Shown: positions 23,291-36,399 of the stretch, piece after piece | Numbering within the stretch: position 1 is the stretch's first letter | How the letters are laid out: each line of letters starts with the position of its first letter | Source: Parapristionchus giblindavisi | Lineage: Eukaryota > Nematoda > Chromadorea > Rhabditida > Diplogasteridae | Reading direction: 5' to 3' | DNA length: 64,000 nucleotides | NCBI GenBank assembly: GCA_943737045.1 | Contig: CALSFV010000109.1 | Location: 162,501-226,500 of the forward strand | The notes under the pieces: model-generated | Database searches by the model: none | Told to the model about the DNA's origin: nothing | Seen by the model: only the letters and a program-made list of their open reading frames with translations | Position numbers and translations under genes: made by a program

Positions 23291-23668
23291 GAAACTTTAC
23301 TTGAACTTATTCTTTTGTTCTTCAACCCTATTATATTTTACTGTGAATTTCGACAAACGATACAAATATAATCGTACTTATTTATTCTATATCAACAGAC
23401 AAATTTATAACCCGTATTGCTCCCATCGCTATATCAGATAATGAAAAAATACCGATTTTGGACCCGTGAATTACAAAATGTGGGCATTAGTCACAAATAT
23501 TGGATTCTAAATAAATTACAAATATTATAAATATTTGGGAACGATTTGCTTTGGGTCGGTTTGACTGCAGACTACGTTAATTGAAGATGTAGCCGATTTG
23601 GGGCTTACATTACAATCTAATTAGGAACACAGTAGATTACAGTATAAACTATGAATGACTACGGTAGA

Positions 23669-26600
23669 TCAGGGTTTGTATAGGGATGTATTGAAGATGC
23701 CTAGATATGGTAGGGCGAAAGTGTTGTTGCACATGCTGTGGGTGTGCCAATGATCGGCGTCTAAGTAAGACTTCCTTGAGGCTAGTCGATCCTGGAAATA
23801 AAAAAGTCATATAATATTCACCATTATGAAAGGTTTAAAGCGACACCCCAAGATAATTTGAAACTCTCCGCTCTGGCCACACTCTCTCGCTTTCTTTGTC
23901 TACGAGAGAGTATTGCCACTGAGGTGAGTAAAATTAGCTTGGGGTGTGCCTTTAATAATAATATTTTTAACACTTCTAACACTTTTAATGAAAAAAAATG
24001 AGATAAACATGGTTGGTATTTCACTCAACTTTTATATTTCTCGAAATATACTGACAAGTAATACAGAACATTACCTCTTCACTCATATGTTGTCTCGCTG
24101 CCAGTCTCCTACATAGAGTGCAGAATCCCGTACTGTCATCGTGCTCCGGAATCACTCTAAATCAAATCAAATCATTTACTCCTGTGAAAGGTTCGGGGCG
24201 GTATTGAGTACTTTTTATCGCATTACACTAGTTCATCAGTCTAAGGAGTCAATAATTATTTCAATCGATAAATTGTCAATTCATTTCTTATATTCATTGA
24301 TTTTAATTAATTAAAATATTCAAATTTTAAAAAAAATGGCTTTGACTCACTCATAATCCTCTCTCCACTGGTGATATTCAAAGTAACGAGTCTTATTCGC
24401 TGCGACATCATTGACGAAATCAGCCATGTCCTTGATCGATTTGAAGTCGGAAAGGGCGATGAATGAAGATGATGGCACCTGAAACAATTTCGTTTTCAGT
24501 TATTTTCACTACACACAGAAAAGTTTAACCCACAGCCCTGTGAAGACCCGTGAAGTGTTATATTTGACTCCTTTGTGTTATTTTTACACTTTAATCAATA
24601 TTAATGAAACATTAGTCAGTTAATATGCTGGTAAAGTAACACCCCAAGACTCTCCGCATTGACAACTCTCTCGTTTTCTTTGTCTTCGAAAGCAGTTAGA
24701 GTGGAAAAATTACTATTGTATCTAGGAGGTATTTCTTTTAAAGGTATGAAAAAAACGTTACCCCTAACTCCTCGTATATATCTCTTCTAAGGACAAGAGG
24801 AACTGCCATTCGGGATCTGCAGACATATATATTATTGACTAGTTCTTTTCATTTTGTGAATTTATTTTTCGGGATAATTGATACTGTCCGAAATTCAATA
24901 ATGCACGAATTGTAAAAGGTTAGATATATTTTTACCTTTTTTGTACATTCAGTAATAATAATATTATATCTTTCTATACAGAGAGATTACTTATGGGTTA
25001 AATAAGTAGATAGATTAAAAATTGATATCAAATTTCGAGAAATACTACCTCATCGTCTCATATAATTTCTCTGTCGCGTAATCTCTGCAATCCGAATTCT
25101 CAAAGGATACGTAGAATTTGTAGGGACTGCAATCATGTCATTCATATCTGCTAACATAAATTCGCGATGCACTATAGTTTCTATTTTTCGTTTGAGAATA
25201 CTTCTCTCAGTTATACGCGGAGTACCTACGATAACGGATCATCCAAATGTGCTCAATAATACCGTAACCTATGACATACCGTATCATTTGGACCACACAA
25301 TCCGCTTCCTGTTTATCTACTCCATTGCAAGTGGGATGAGGATCGCCACATTGGCCCCATCGATTGATCTGAATAGAAAGTTCCTTAGGGAAGTTTCATA
25401 ACTGCACTTCCCTTAGTTAATAATTCCCTTATCTACTCAGGATGCCTTATATGTAAGGGAATTTTTACTAGGGAAATATTCCCTTAAAAAATTCCCTTAC
25501 ATATAAGGGATTTCCATTGTTTCATTCATATATGAAAGATATAGTCTAACTAGATAAAGTTTTACGAGAGTTGAAATATGTCCACATGGCTTAGTGGCAA
25601 GAGTATTGTGTACCGATCCGAACCTCGTAGGTTCTATTCCTACCTGGTGCAAAACAACTGCTAATTTTTTATATTGTTTCAATCTATTTTATGTCCCTTA
25701 CCTGTAAGGGAATAATTCCCATGGGATCCTTAGCCAGGGAAGTATTCCCTTACATATAAGGGATTTTTCTTTGCTTGTAACCGTGAAGATTGCCTAACCA
25801 TTCGTCCGCAAATCATGACTTTTTGTCAAAAACATCAGCACACGCTTGTGCGCTCTCGTTTATCGGCAAGCGGTTCGCCAAACATTCATACATACGATCT
25901 TTGCATATATGCAATACAGAAAATAACCCAAATTGGGTTGAACAATCAACCAATGGAAATATAAATTAGTTTAATAACTATATCTTTGATCCGAAATATC
26001 ACCTTCAATCCATGTTCCTGCAGCTTGCCGACGACATCCACTCGGGCGTTCACGGTGCGACAGTTGGAGGCTAGCCATGTAGCAGGAGGAAGGGACTGAA
26101 TTTTTAAAACATCTGGAAGATCCTTATCGTCGTCCGTAGTCAAATTACTTATAAATACATTTCAAGAAACATATTTAAACTAGCCACTGACTGTGTGTGC
26201 TCTATAGTTGCAGTGCGAGCTTATGTAAAACTCCCCGATCAGGCAATGCACTCTCGCTTTCTTTCTCAACGAGAGAGTATTGCCAGCGCGGAGAGTCACT
26301 CAGGGTATCACTTCAGAGATTTGCCTACTTGCTCTGGATTTATCAGAGTACGATTACGTTTTATCAGCCCATTTAGTTTTGTATTAGAAACACTATGAAG
26401 CGCACTGATATTACTAGTTAAACTATTTCTGTGCAATGTCCTTGCTTGAATATATTTGTACGTTCTAATAATTATTAACTTAATGTATTATCTCGTGAAA
26501 AGTCTAACCTCATTCTTCATCCTCCATATCTCTTCGTAATCGACTCTCGCTTTGATCTTCCTCTTGACTACATGACCATATGGATACCAAATATCGGCAT

Positions 26601-29600
26601 CACGACGATATGTCATCGTCCAGTTCACGAAATCTGTTCATAAAATCATTTTACAATTATTTTTTTTACAATTATCGAAATCTGTTCATAAAATCATTTT
26701 ACAATTATTTTACTTATAGTTGATTTCAAAGCGTTTTTTGTCATCGAAAAATTTCATTTCTTTCCAAGTAATAAATCATTATGTTATATGGCCCAATTGA
26801 TCGGATTCAGAGAAGAGTGTAAAGACAATATTATGACGGTAGATGTTATGAGATTTAAAATAATTAAGACACCGGCTCAGTGAGATTTCAGGTAGTGCCG
26901 GACATCGACCTCACCGATTTGGCTCAAATTTTTTTGTGGATACCCTCCATGGGCCCCTATCACAAAATGGGTATTCATTTGGGCTGGGTCCTTGAAACAC
27001 AGATGTGGCGGGTTCTCGAAATTTGAAAACTCGATTTTCGCCAAAAAAACGTGGAGTGACCTAGGTCCAATATTAGTGTTGAATAATTACATATATGCCT
27101 ATGCAACAAAAACTCGCTATTGGACGGTCCGGATATCCGATCGCAAACTGATTTTTTAACCTCCTCAAAACATTCTAAATTTAATTAAAATTTTAAAACA
27201 AAAACGGCGGCCCAATTCTAGCCTCATTTTATAGAGCAAAAAATTCCGCATCGAATAAGGCAAAAAAATCAAAAATCGATCGACCCGTGTTTTGAGATAA
27301 ATGAACCTAAAGATGACCCGAAAATATTTTTGTTTTCAAACCCCCTCATGTTTGTACTCATATTGAAGAGCTCGTCGAGTAGAACAACTATTATGTTGAA
27401 CGTTTTGTCTGAAACTTATGTACAAGAGAAATACATCTGTTTTATTTATTCTCACAGTTTTTCAGTCAATTTAGAGTAAATCGAAAGTAAAATATAATTT
27501 GTGCACAAAGTGATTACGCCTATTTTGTAGAACTCAAAAATCAATATTTAATTTGTTGTTTCACGAAAAAAAAATTGTTGACCCCTATGCTGAAAAACAT
27601 GTCCCCTAAAGTGGTCATGAAAAAAAGTTGTTGAAACCTTGTCATGTTTATACTCATTTTAAAGAACTCGTCGAGCACATAATTTTTCATGTTAGTCATA
27701 TTCTATGAAAGTCGTTTGTTCTCAAGATACAAGCCATACAAAATATTTGGATCCAATAAATCTTAATTCATGTATTTCTCTTGTACACGAGTTTCAGACA
27801 AAACGTTCAACATGAAAGTTGTTCTACTCGACGAGCTCTTCAATATGAGTACAAACATGAGGGGGTTTGAAAACAAAAGTATTTTCGGGTCCTCTTAAGG
27901 TTCATTTATCTCAAAACACGGGTCGATCGATTTTTGATTTTTTTACCTTATTCGACGCAGAATTTTTTGCTCTATAAAATGATGCTAAAATTGGGCTGCC
28001 GTTTTTTGTTTTAAAATTTTAATTAAATTTAAAATGTTTTGAGGAGGTAAAAAAATCAGTTTGCGATCGGATATCCGGACCGTCCAATAGCGAGTTTTTG
28101 TTGCATAGGCATATATGTAATTATTCAACACTAATATTGGACCTAGGTCACTCCACTTTTTTTTGGCGAAAATCGAGTTTTCAAATTTCGAGAACCCGCT
28201 ACATCTGTGTTTCAATGATCCAGCCCAAATGAATACCCATTTTGTGATAGGGGGCCATGGGGGTATCCACAAAAAATTTTGAGCCAAATCGGTGAGGTCG
28301 ATGTCCGGGGTCAGTGGCTCAACCCTCGAATCTTACTGAGCCGGTGTCTTAAATAAATACATAAATAAATAAATAAACAAATAGATAGCTATCACTGGAC
28401 ACCTGGTTGTGTACGGAACCAGTCGTTCGCTGGACTCTCCAGTGTCCACACCACATAAGGCACATCTAGGCGTCGGTTATTCCTCATATCGTCCGATACC
28501 ACACCGTCGAAATCACCATTGTGGAAGAGCACTGCAAAGATCAAAGATCAGAGATCAAAAAGATTCACGATAAAACGTTAGAGAACAAAGATCAAAGATC
28601 AGCGTTTAGCGCACATTAATTTTTTTTTTTAATTATTATAAGAAGCGTACCAGCGTCAGCTTTGTGGAAGTCGGAGTGGTTATTGCTGATCGTGCACCAG
28701 TCCTGAAATACTATGTTAAATTTGGAATGATGCTATGGATAATTTGATGGTCCAAAGCAGGGCTGTGCGTAAAATCTTTTTCGTAAAATGTTCGTAAAAC
28801 GTAATTTTACGACTTATTTTCTCGTAAAATTCGTAAAATTCGAAAAAATTTCGTAAAAAAATTTCGCGTCTATTATAATTATAAATTACAAGAAATTGTC
28901 CCAAATGTACTTTGTGAAAAAATATATGAAACCGGCTAATGTTCATTCATATATCTAACAACCCTATTATTCAAGTGAAAAACGATAAGCAAGAAGTTAC
29001 AGCTAAAAACTTATGTATATAAATAGCAAAGATTGATTTTCCACCAATTTTTGAAAATAATTTCAAATATTCTTCATTTTTTTTTGCCATTTTTTCTCGT
29101 TTCGTTAAATTTTTAACTTTCGTAAAATTTTACGACGTCGTAAAAATTTCACGAAAAAAATCGTAAAATCGTAAAATTCGTAAAATCGTTAAACGTAAAA
29201 TGCACAGCCCTGGTCCAAAGATGCTTAAAATTCTGTGACTGTGATGAAATGTTGTAAAAATATTGTTCTGAACAATATTTTGCGTGCCTGCACCCATCTA
29301 TCTCCAGCATTTACATTTATGTGGCTGTTCCATCTCTACGATCCATCAATGATTGCATGGTAGCAGGCAATAGTATTATACCTATTGAAGACGTCTGACA
29401 ATGAGTCTATTTACTCTTCTCCTCATCCTCTTTTTCCACCATCTCATAGACTCGCAGTTAAAATGTTGCCACATCTTTTTGTACATGATATAAATGGATA
29501 AAAGAAAATATAACATGGTAGCATGACACTAGTATTAATTGTTATATCATGCTAGCAGACTCACCTTTGATGATCTGCAATTGGAGAGGAATCGTTCGCT

Positions 29601-30407
29601 TGTTATAGGCATTTTGAAGAATCTAGTAGCTGCGTAAATTATGACTGGCTTGATGGGGAGTGATTGTAATGGCTCTGCAAAAAGCTTTGATCAAAGATCA
29701 AAGAGCAAAGTACAAAGAATTACCATCGGCCATGAAAACTCGTTTAGGACGCATCACTGTCTCATTTACATTCGTTTGCCATGCCACCACACAGTAGATG
29801 AGCAGAAATACTGTAACCGATCATCGATTTTTCTCTGAATTCATATAAAAGATGTGTTTTGTTCACACATCCTTTAATCAATCAAAGACCAACAGATGTT
29901 ATTGATTTAAGAAAAAAAGATGTACAAAAATTATTACATAGAGTGCACCAGCAGCAGCGCTGCATCATTCGCATCAATGAACTCTGTAAAGGTAAAAGGT
30001 AAGAAAATATCCTAGCTAAGGACCCCATGGGAATAATTCCCTTATATGCAAGGGTATAATTTCCATGGGTTCCTTAGCTAGGGAATTGTCTGTGAGCATA
30101 CCACTGTGCATGCACCAAACTCCAAATCTCTCTCAGTTGATAGAACAAAGAAAAAGCGTGCAAAATAAAGGCAAACAGTATACGTTAAAGGATCACAAGC
30201 TCTTCATGTGAAACTTTCCACTTTGTTTTAGCTCTGGCATAGTTTACAGATCAAGAAACTCATTCTCAAACTTGTTTAATTGTTAGCATACTGCAAATTT
30301 TGTCTTTTGGAAAAAAATTTAAAAATTAAAATCTTACATTCTCCATTGTTGTTCTTGTTCTTGCTGGATCAAGAAATATACACTGTTCAGTATTCCGAAT
30401 CTTTCAT
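23669..30407 (-). CDS. Alpha-1,3-fucosyltransferase (GT10 family), 5' end missing
   Basis: Golgi glycosyltransferase expected to transfer fucose from GDP-fucose to N-glycans or related acceptors. Minus-strand exons: 30407-30338, 29622-29565, 28702-28651, 28531-28403, 26633-26509, 26095-26003 (or to 25951), 25898-25820, 25126-25049, 24816-24762, 24478-24351, 24156-24075, 23791-23669, stop at 23669. GT10 landmarks in order: YVVWTLESPAND, FVNWTMTYRRDADIWYPYG, TWLASNCRTVNAR, YKFYVSFENSDCRDYATEK, VPSSSFIALSDFKSIKDMAD, a C-terminal GFCTLCRRL. These match the donor-binding C-terminal domain of fucosyltransferases. No start codon or membrane anchor was found; the first listed exon is tentative. Phase around 25.9-26.0 kb requires the longer form of exon 6. 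Two large transposon insertions lie in its introns. About 360 aa are visible, close to a normal catalytic region. Confidence 0.9.
23833..23955. mobile_element. Palindromic MITE (CCAAGCTAATTT family)
   Basis: Full-length, flanked by TTTAA on both sides. It lies in the last intron of the fucosyltransferase gene. Confidence 0.8.
24632..24712. mobile_element. Eroded palindromic MITE (CCAAGCTAATTT family)
   Basis: Retains AACACCCCAAG and CTCTCGTTTTCTTTGTC; intronic in the fucosyltransferase gene. Confidence 0.4.
25383..25772. repeat. TAAGGGAAT repeat cluster around the SINE
   Basis: Blocks such as CTTACATATAAGGGA and AATATTCCCTTA occur in both orientations on both sides of the tRNA-like unit at 25570. 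The arrangement resembles the MITE at 46087-46237 disrupted by insertion. Confidence 0.5.
25570..25685 (+). repeat. tRNA-like SINE head (second family), inside the fucosyltransferase gene
   Basis: Carries the same TGGCTTAGTGG box and CCTCGTAGGTT segment as 1601-1690; the B box has decayed to GGTTCTATTCC. It lies in the intron between 25126 and 25820, antisense to the gene. Confidence 0.5.
26870..28350. repeat. 1.48-kb foldback element in the fucosyltransferase intron
   Basis: Arms 26870-27440 and 27765-28350 are near-identical inverted copies. Outer ends read GACACCGGCTCAGT and ACTGAGCCGGTGTC. The central 325 bp are partly symmetrical too. It lies wholly in the intron between 26633 and 28403, in about 1.77 kb of intron. 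No transposase was seen. Confidence 0.88.
28758..29212. mobile_element. hAT-type MITE with 8-bp target duplication
   Basis: GTCCAAAG flanks the element at 28750-28757 and 29213-29220. Termini are CAGGGCTGTGC and GCACAGCCCTG. Subterminal regions carry many CGTAAAAT/ATTTTACG copies, as expected for transposase-binding repeats. It sits in an intron of the fucosyltransferase gene. Confidence 0.92.
30010..30097. repeat. Short palindrome related to the TAAGGGAAT family
   Basis: CCTAGCTAAGGA and TCCTTAGCTAGG form the ends; ATTCCCTTATATGCAAGGG lies inside. Confidence 0.55.
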
Positions 30408-31834
30408 CTGAAATGAAACCTGGATAATATCTCATAGACAACCATTAAATACGGACGGAATGAAATGAGAGGAGAATAAGAGTGAATAACATTTCGAGAG
30501 ATCAAAGATCAATGAATAGATGTTATTGATCAAGGATAACATGGTAGGTATATTATTTGTTTGTCGATTTTTCGCACAAGGCAAACTACTATTGATGACG
30601 AGTGATTTTGGTTGTCATAGACTTATTGAAACTTATTGTATTCTATAGAAGTATAATGTTAGTGTCTTCGCCCCGAAATAGCCCTCGATGGTAACAAATG
30701 AAGAAATAGTGTATGATATGAAGAGATCGGTCGCAATGGATATTCTGCGCGGATTTATATATTTTCGCGGGCGGACAGCAGACAGACGTTATAAATTCTA
30801 TTTTGAATATTGAAAAAGTAATAGGTGAAAAAAAGATGGATAGCCCTCTTGAACCCTATGCTGTCTCTAGCGTAAAGGCCTAAACAATGACTAAAACTAT
30901 TTAATATTTGCTAATATCCAATTCTATGGGTACATTTACAACTTTTCCATGATCAGGATCATATTACTGGGAAAGATGGATTAATTATTCTTTGGATGAT
31001 GAAATAGAATGGAGAAGCTATATCAGAGAGCAGGTGCAAGACGGATTATTTACGAGATATAATGAAATGAAGCCAGACGCTTAGAAGGTGAGTGCAAGGA
31101 TTATATACGGATTCGGAAATAAATTAGATATTAGAAGAGTGTTTTCGAAATTATTGTGTGGAGTAATAATCACAGCCTTTCAATTAATCACTCACAGTAT
31201 CAAATGAATGAATCTAGAGAGCAATGAAGGAAAATTGATAGGAATAGACTTTATGAAAAAAAACTCGAGGTCATATTGGTATGCCTAGACCCAAGACACG
31301 AAGGTTAAAAAAGAAAGTGTAGAGGTTACCCATTTAATCAAAGTAAACGAAATCCTACTGGAGATCTCTGTTAGGCCTGTGATAATTGGCTTTTCTTATT
31401 GTTAAGTGATAAGTGATAACATAAATTGCACGAACGGGATAAAACTAAATAAAAAAAGTGATAATATAACATATTGATAAGTGATTGGATACAGGAAGGA
31501 AAATAAATAACGAAAAAATGTCGAGAGATTAATTAAATTATCTTTATGATGCACGATAATTTAATTAAAATACATAGAGCAAGTGCAAACTCTGCCTCAA
31601 AACAAAACCGTGGCTCATGTTAAGCGGTTCTCACTTGCACATTATTTATTTGTTCAGGGCCAGCTGCAAATAGGAAAGCGGATGACGAGCAAACGATTTA
31701 GCACCCGTTTCATATTCCTCAAACATCAGTTATAATCCAGCTGATGAATTCTTTCAGGAAGTCAAGAAGAATGTGAATAAATTGAATTTGAACTGAGGGG
31801 ATTTTGGGATGTCAAGAAACTACTAGCGAGTAGC

Positions 31835-31915
31835 ACCCACGACCTCTGCCTATCCGGGGCATTGCTCTACCATTAAACTACCTGTTTGTGGGTTCGACTC
31901 CCTCCTTGTGCTAAT
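31835..31915 (-). repeat. Decayed tRNA-like sequence
   Basis: The minus strand reads TAGTTTAATGGTAGAGCA, a good D-arm/A box, then an anticodon-like stem and a poorly matching T arm. Probably a tRNA pseudogene or SINE head. Confidence 0.35.
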
Positions 31916-33765
31916 CATTTGCCAAACTGTATCAAATCTGTTTCAAAGAGCTGACCCAGCTATGACTAGGTTATCACTCAGAATCAATTCAATAAATAAC
32001 CAATAATAATCATTACAATATTCAGCAATCGCCATCATTAGCATAACGGATATATTTTCTCGAATGAATGGCCCTTATATGATAAATGCAATAACAACTG
32101 CGCAAATATACATGATATTTGGTTAACTAATTCGTCTATTGTCTTGCCCATGAGGGATATTTCTCTGTGTAGGTACAAAAAAAATCCGTATTATGAACAA
32201 AGACTAGATTTCTATGGGCAAGAACAATGGGAGATACAGATTGGATACATTTGACAAACACCGATTGGATTCTGCTCCATCTACATGGATGATACAACCC
32301 ATGGAATACTTTTTAAGCACTGAGGTAATTTGAAACCCTCGTTGCCCAGCTTAAGTTATCGTAGACAACGGAAATTTCAATAGTTTTTATTTGTTCTAAA
32401 TACACTTCCTGAACTATTTTTACTCCCCCGCGCTGATCACATTCTCTGAAATCGAGAGTATTGTCGGAGTGATACTCTCGCTTTCATAGAATGCTCAAAT
32501 TAGCTTAGACAGTGCCTTCAATAAACAGGACAAGGTAAAACCAAGAATGCAAAGAAGAAAAGAAAACTGCTGCGAATATGTTTCGGCTAGATCAAACATT
32601 TTTTTTAAATTGCACGGGCGCTTGTAAGAAAAATATATGAATAGAAAACAGAAAAGCACAGCATCACGAAAAGTAATCTTACTCGTTTGGTGGATATCAA
32701 ACGATCATTACTTTGATTACTTCCTACTCCTTTGTCTATTCCATCTCTCCTTCTTTATTTCTCCCTCCCTCTCACTCTCGCTCTCAATCTCCCTTTCCCT
32801 CCCCCTCTCTTCATTTCTCCCCCCCCCTCTCTCTCTTCCCTCCTCTCTCTTCCCTCCTCTCCCTCTCTCTATCTTTCTATCTCTCTCTATCTCTCTTCCC
32901 TCGCTCTCCTCCCCCTCTCTCCTCCCCCCTCTTCCTCCCTCTCTCTCACTCTCTCTCTCTGCCCTCCTCTCTCCCTTTCTCTCCTCCCTCACCATCACTC
33001 TCTCTTTCATATCTATCATGTATAGCTTACAGCTACTACATCTCTCATTATCTTGTTTTACTATTCAGTTGAGAGTGGATGTAGGATATTAACTTCGACT
33101 AAAAGAACTATATGTGCCTTAAAATTGGAGAAAGATGAGCGTACTCCTAACATAATATAATTTTCATAATTCTGTCATTGAGAGAAGCCCAGTCTATAGA
33201 ATGGTTATATGTTTGCTCCAGTTGTTCGTTTAATGAGACAGCCGAATTGACAGGATGAATAATGAAATAATGTAGTCGTAAATTGAAAGGGAGTGAAAGA
33301 ACGTGACAGAAATTGAACTACTGCTATGGAATATGAGCGAAATCTCAATAAAATATAATTTTATTTCTCCTTTATCGTCATTTTTGTTCCATTGTCAAGG
33401 AGATAGCTTTCTCCTCGCATAATAGTACTCTGTACGCAAAGAACAGAGAAACGTGAGCAAAATAAAGAGATTTTGATTAAAAAAAAATATTTTGGAGTTT
33501 TTGCTAATTTTTGAAATGAGCACAGAGAGAACAATCATGATTTTTGTAATGCCACACAATGACAACCAAAGAACGGTTTGTATTGAAAGGAAGGATTCAG
33601 AGATTGATATTGAGTAGAAGTGTTCAGAATTGATATATGTAGAGGAGACTTCGAAGAGATGGAGGAACGATATAAGTTTAAATGAGTAAATAATGGAACG
33701 TGTAATTGAAGCAATTCACAATATTAAGAGAGACAGTCAAATTTTACCATATAGACAAAGAAGCT

Positions 33766-33885
33766 CAAAGGCACACCCCAAGCTATATTGAAACTCTCCG
33801 CTCTGGCAATGCTCTCTTGCTTTCTTTCTCTGCGAGAGAGTATTGCCAATGCGGAGAGTCAAATTAGCTTGAGGAATGCCTGTAA
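33766..33885. mobile_element. Palindromic MITE (CCAAGCTAATTT family)
   Basis: Left end CAAAGGCACACCCCAAGC is intact; right end reads GCTTGAGGAATGCC. Confidence 0.75.
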
Positions 33886-34429
33886 GGCCAGAGACTATCA
33901 CGAAGTTTGAAAACAACATACGTGGTCTACACCGCAATCATATATCTTGATGTCTTTTTTTTGCAGGACGTCAAACAGGAATCAATAAAAATAGTATAAA
34001 TGTTGAAAGAAAGAATAGGATATGATCAAGCAAAGAATCTTCTCTTCAAGGCTCAATTAAATAATAGACCGAGAATGGATAATGACAGAGAATAGAAATA
34101 TATTGACCATTGGAAAGAATTCAAAATAACTCTTTGTATTTGTTAAAAATAAGTCAGACATCGTTAGATGGAAAATGGTAGGTCTAAGTACTATTTTACA
34201 TCCTAGCCGATTTCTCCTTCACCACTTTCTTGTCTGCACTCTCTCATTTGTTTGTGTTCTATCATCCTCCTTGCCTATCTATTTCTCTACTCACTCTAGG
34301 TTAAAGAAGAGACCCTCAAGTTTTCCGTAACTAAACTGGCCAGGTAGAACAAACTCTAGGTCGCATCTCCGTGAATACAAGAAACTTTTCGCTAAAACTA
34401 AAGATGCCCTGGACTATCCGCGATTTTAA

Positions 34430-34520
34430 ATGTGGAAGAAAATATCACACGAGGAACACTATACGCATGGCGTGCACGCAAGCTACCAACCACTGAACTA
34501 AACGAGCTAACATTGCTACA
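34430..34520 (-). repeat. Weak tRNA-like segment
   Basis: The minus strand has TAGTTCAGTGG, a good A box, but the expected B box is degenerate. Confidence 0.25.
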
Positions 34521-35194
34521 TTTTGAATATAGCAGATAACAGAATGCCACAATGTTGGTCCCACGTTCTTCGTAATAGTACTGCACTCCAAATCTCCTGG
34601 TTTCTTTAGCAACACACCCTCACGTATTTCTCTATAGATTGGATCCATTCTCAGACTTTTATTGCTCTTTCTCCCTCTTTTTCTCTGGACTCTCCTCGAT
34701 ATTTGCTAACTCTACATCTCCATCCCTTCTCTTTCTCGAACCCGCGAGGGGCAAATATTGGACAAAAGGTACACTACAGCGAAGCATTGAAGCGACGTAG
34801 ATGACCAAAGGGATGGAGGACAATCAATGGTACTATAGAAAGTAGTATAGATATGGATAATAGAGAATGATGTATCATTCGGAAACAATAATTGCACTTT
34901 GTTGCCTTTAATGCTCTATATATGGACATGTATATCAGGAGGGGAAAGAACCAGGATAGTTATGTTACTTTTTTATATAGAATGATGCGCTGAGTTTCGA
35001 TAAACACTGCAAAGAGTTCTCAGAAGCCTCATAGAATTCATTAGAGTGAAATAATCAAAAAGAATTTTCAAGGGGCGAAAATCAATCATTAGAATAATTA
35101 AGGATATGGTATTTCTCGTATGGTATTTCGGCGGCTAACGTGTTAAAAAATCGATTGAAAATATCGATTAGTTGTTTCCGGGAGCAAATTTGGA

Positions 35195-36145
35195 AACCAA
35201 TTTGTCCATGACACAAATTCTTCCTATCTGAGAAATCGTACCTTCCAGGTTAGAGTAAGAGAAAAATTGTCCCATTCCCATAATGTGACTAGTGGAGTTC
35301 CCCAGGGGTAGTTCCCCAAGTGTAGCTCACTTCATTTAGGTAGAGCAAATCCTATGAGAAAATACAACATTGGGACCATAAACCTTGAACAGAAAGAAAT
35401 GGTCAGGGATCTTGGTTTCATCATTCAGAAGACCTTTTCGAACCACAGCAGGCTAACGGCATCAAAAGCCAAAACCGCTTGCCACATAATCCTTAGAGCA
35501 TTACTCACCAAGAACGTGACTGTACTGTTAAAAACGTACTCAATCTATATCAGACCAATTCTAGAAAGTGCCTCAATAGTCTTCAATCCATATCAGATAG
35601 GAGACAAAAAGATCTTAGAAAGGGTCCAAAACTATTTTACCAGACGAATATTCATGCGTTGTTTCAATGCCACATGGGACTCAATGCCCTCAAGCATGCA
35701 AAGGAATAAACAACTAAATCTAGATACCCTTGAAACACGAAGAGAAGAAATCGATATCAAATCAGCTATGAAACTTATCAGAGGAAAATATAAAATCTCT
35801 AATCGAAAACCACATTACTTTCGCACTTATACAACTCATAATGGTCTCAATTTTAATAATCCAGGCTCACGCTTTCACTACAGGCACAATAGCTTCTTTC
35901 CTAGAGCGGCAAGGCTTCTTGTACGACCTAAAAACCGGATTACCTTTAGTTTCCCTGAGTGAAAATTGATTGATGTGATCTCCCTATTCCCCATAGTATT
36001 TCTATTTCGACAGTACTTGTGTTCACCAAAAATCATCTTAATCATCTCTATCTGTTCGTCTCATTCATTCACACATTTTATATTATTTGTTCTTTTCTGT
36101 ACCGTGTTTCCTTGAAAACGCATAAATATTATTATTATATTAATT
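35195..36145 (+). pseudogene. LINE retrotransposon fragment (reverse transcriptase C-terminal part)
   Basis: Upstream of a frame break the DNA encodes SYLRNRTFQVRVREK and TSGVPQG, a reverse-transcriptase motif. From 35354 to 35962 an open frame of 202 residues continues with MVRDLGFIIQKTFSNHSR, TYSIYIRPILESASIVF and NYFTRRIFMRC, typical of the thumb and C-terminal region in non-LTR retrotransposons. The YxDD catalytic segment is missing between the two parts. The 3' end runs into a TATTAT tail. Confidence 0.85.
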
Positions 36146-36224
36146 AGAGAATACTAAAAATCATCCCAAAAAGTTGCAATAACATTTCATCTTGATGATA
36201 GTGATGATTCTTTCAATGCACTGA

Positions 36225-36397
36225 GAGCAAACTTACCCAAATATGGGTAATAGATTTGCCAACTTACGATACTTGTGTACACGATTTGCCCATATTCGGG
36301 CAAATGGTAGACCAAAACCATCGATTTGCCCATATACAGGCTATCATTTGTCTGAATACGGGCAAATCGTTCGCCAACTAACGGCATTCGGGCAAAT
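36225..36397. repeat. Cluster of ATTTGCCC/GGGCAAAT palindromes
   Basis: At least five copies of ATTTGCCCATAT or its inverse CGGGCAAAT in alternating orientation. It precedes the 36400-37055 palindrome and may be part of it. Confidence 0.6.
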
Positions 36398-36399
36398 TT

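Larger units (their letters stand above)
30408..35190. other. Mostly featureless intergenic DNA
   Basis: No convincing exon was found. A CT-rich tract occupies 32755-33005. Palindromic MITE copies are at 32434-32521 (eroded) and 33766-33885. The missing 5' exons of the fucosyltransferase could lie in the left part. Confidence 0.5.

Noticed and set aside
29920..30000. Possible fucosyltransferase exon (LMRMMQRCCWCTL)
   Set aside because: Its phase does not fit between the exons at 30338 and 29622, and the residues do not resemble the family.
32637..33092. Ser/Leu/Pro-rich open frames on both strands
   Set aside because: Pure CT-rich low complexity; the same happens at 45562-45867, 46408-46791 and 61790-62361.
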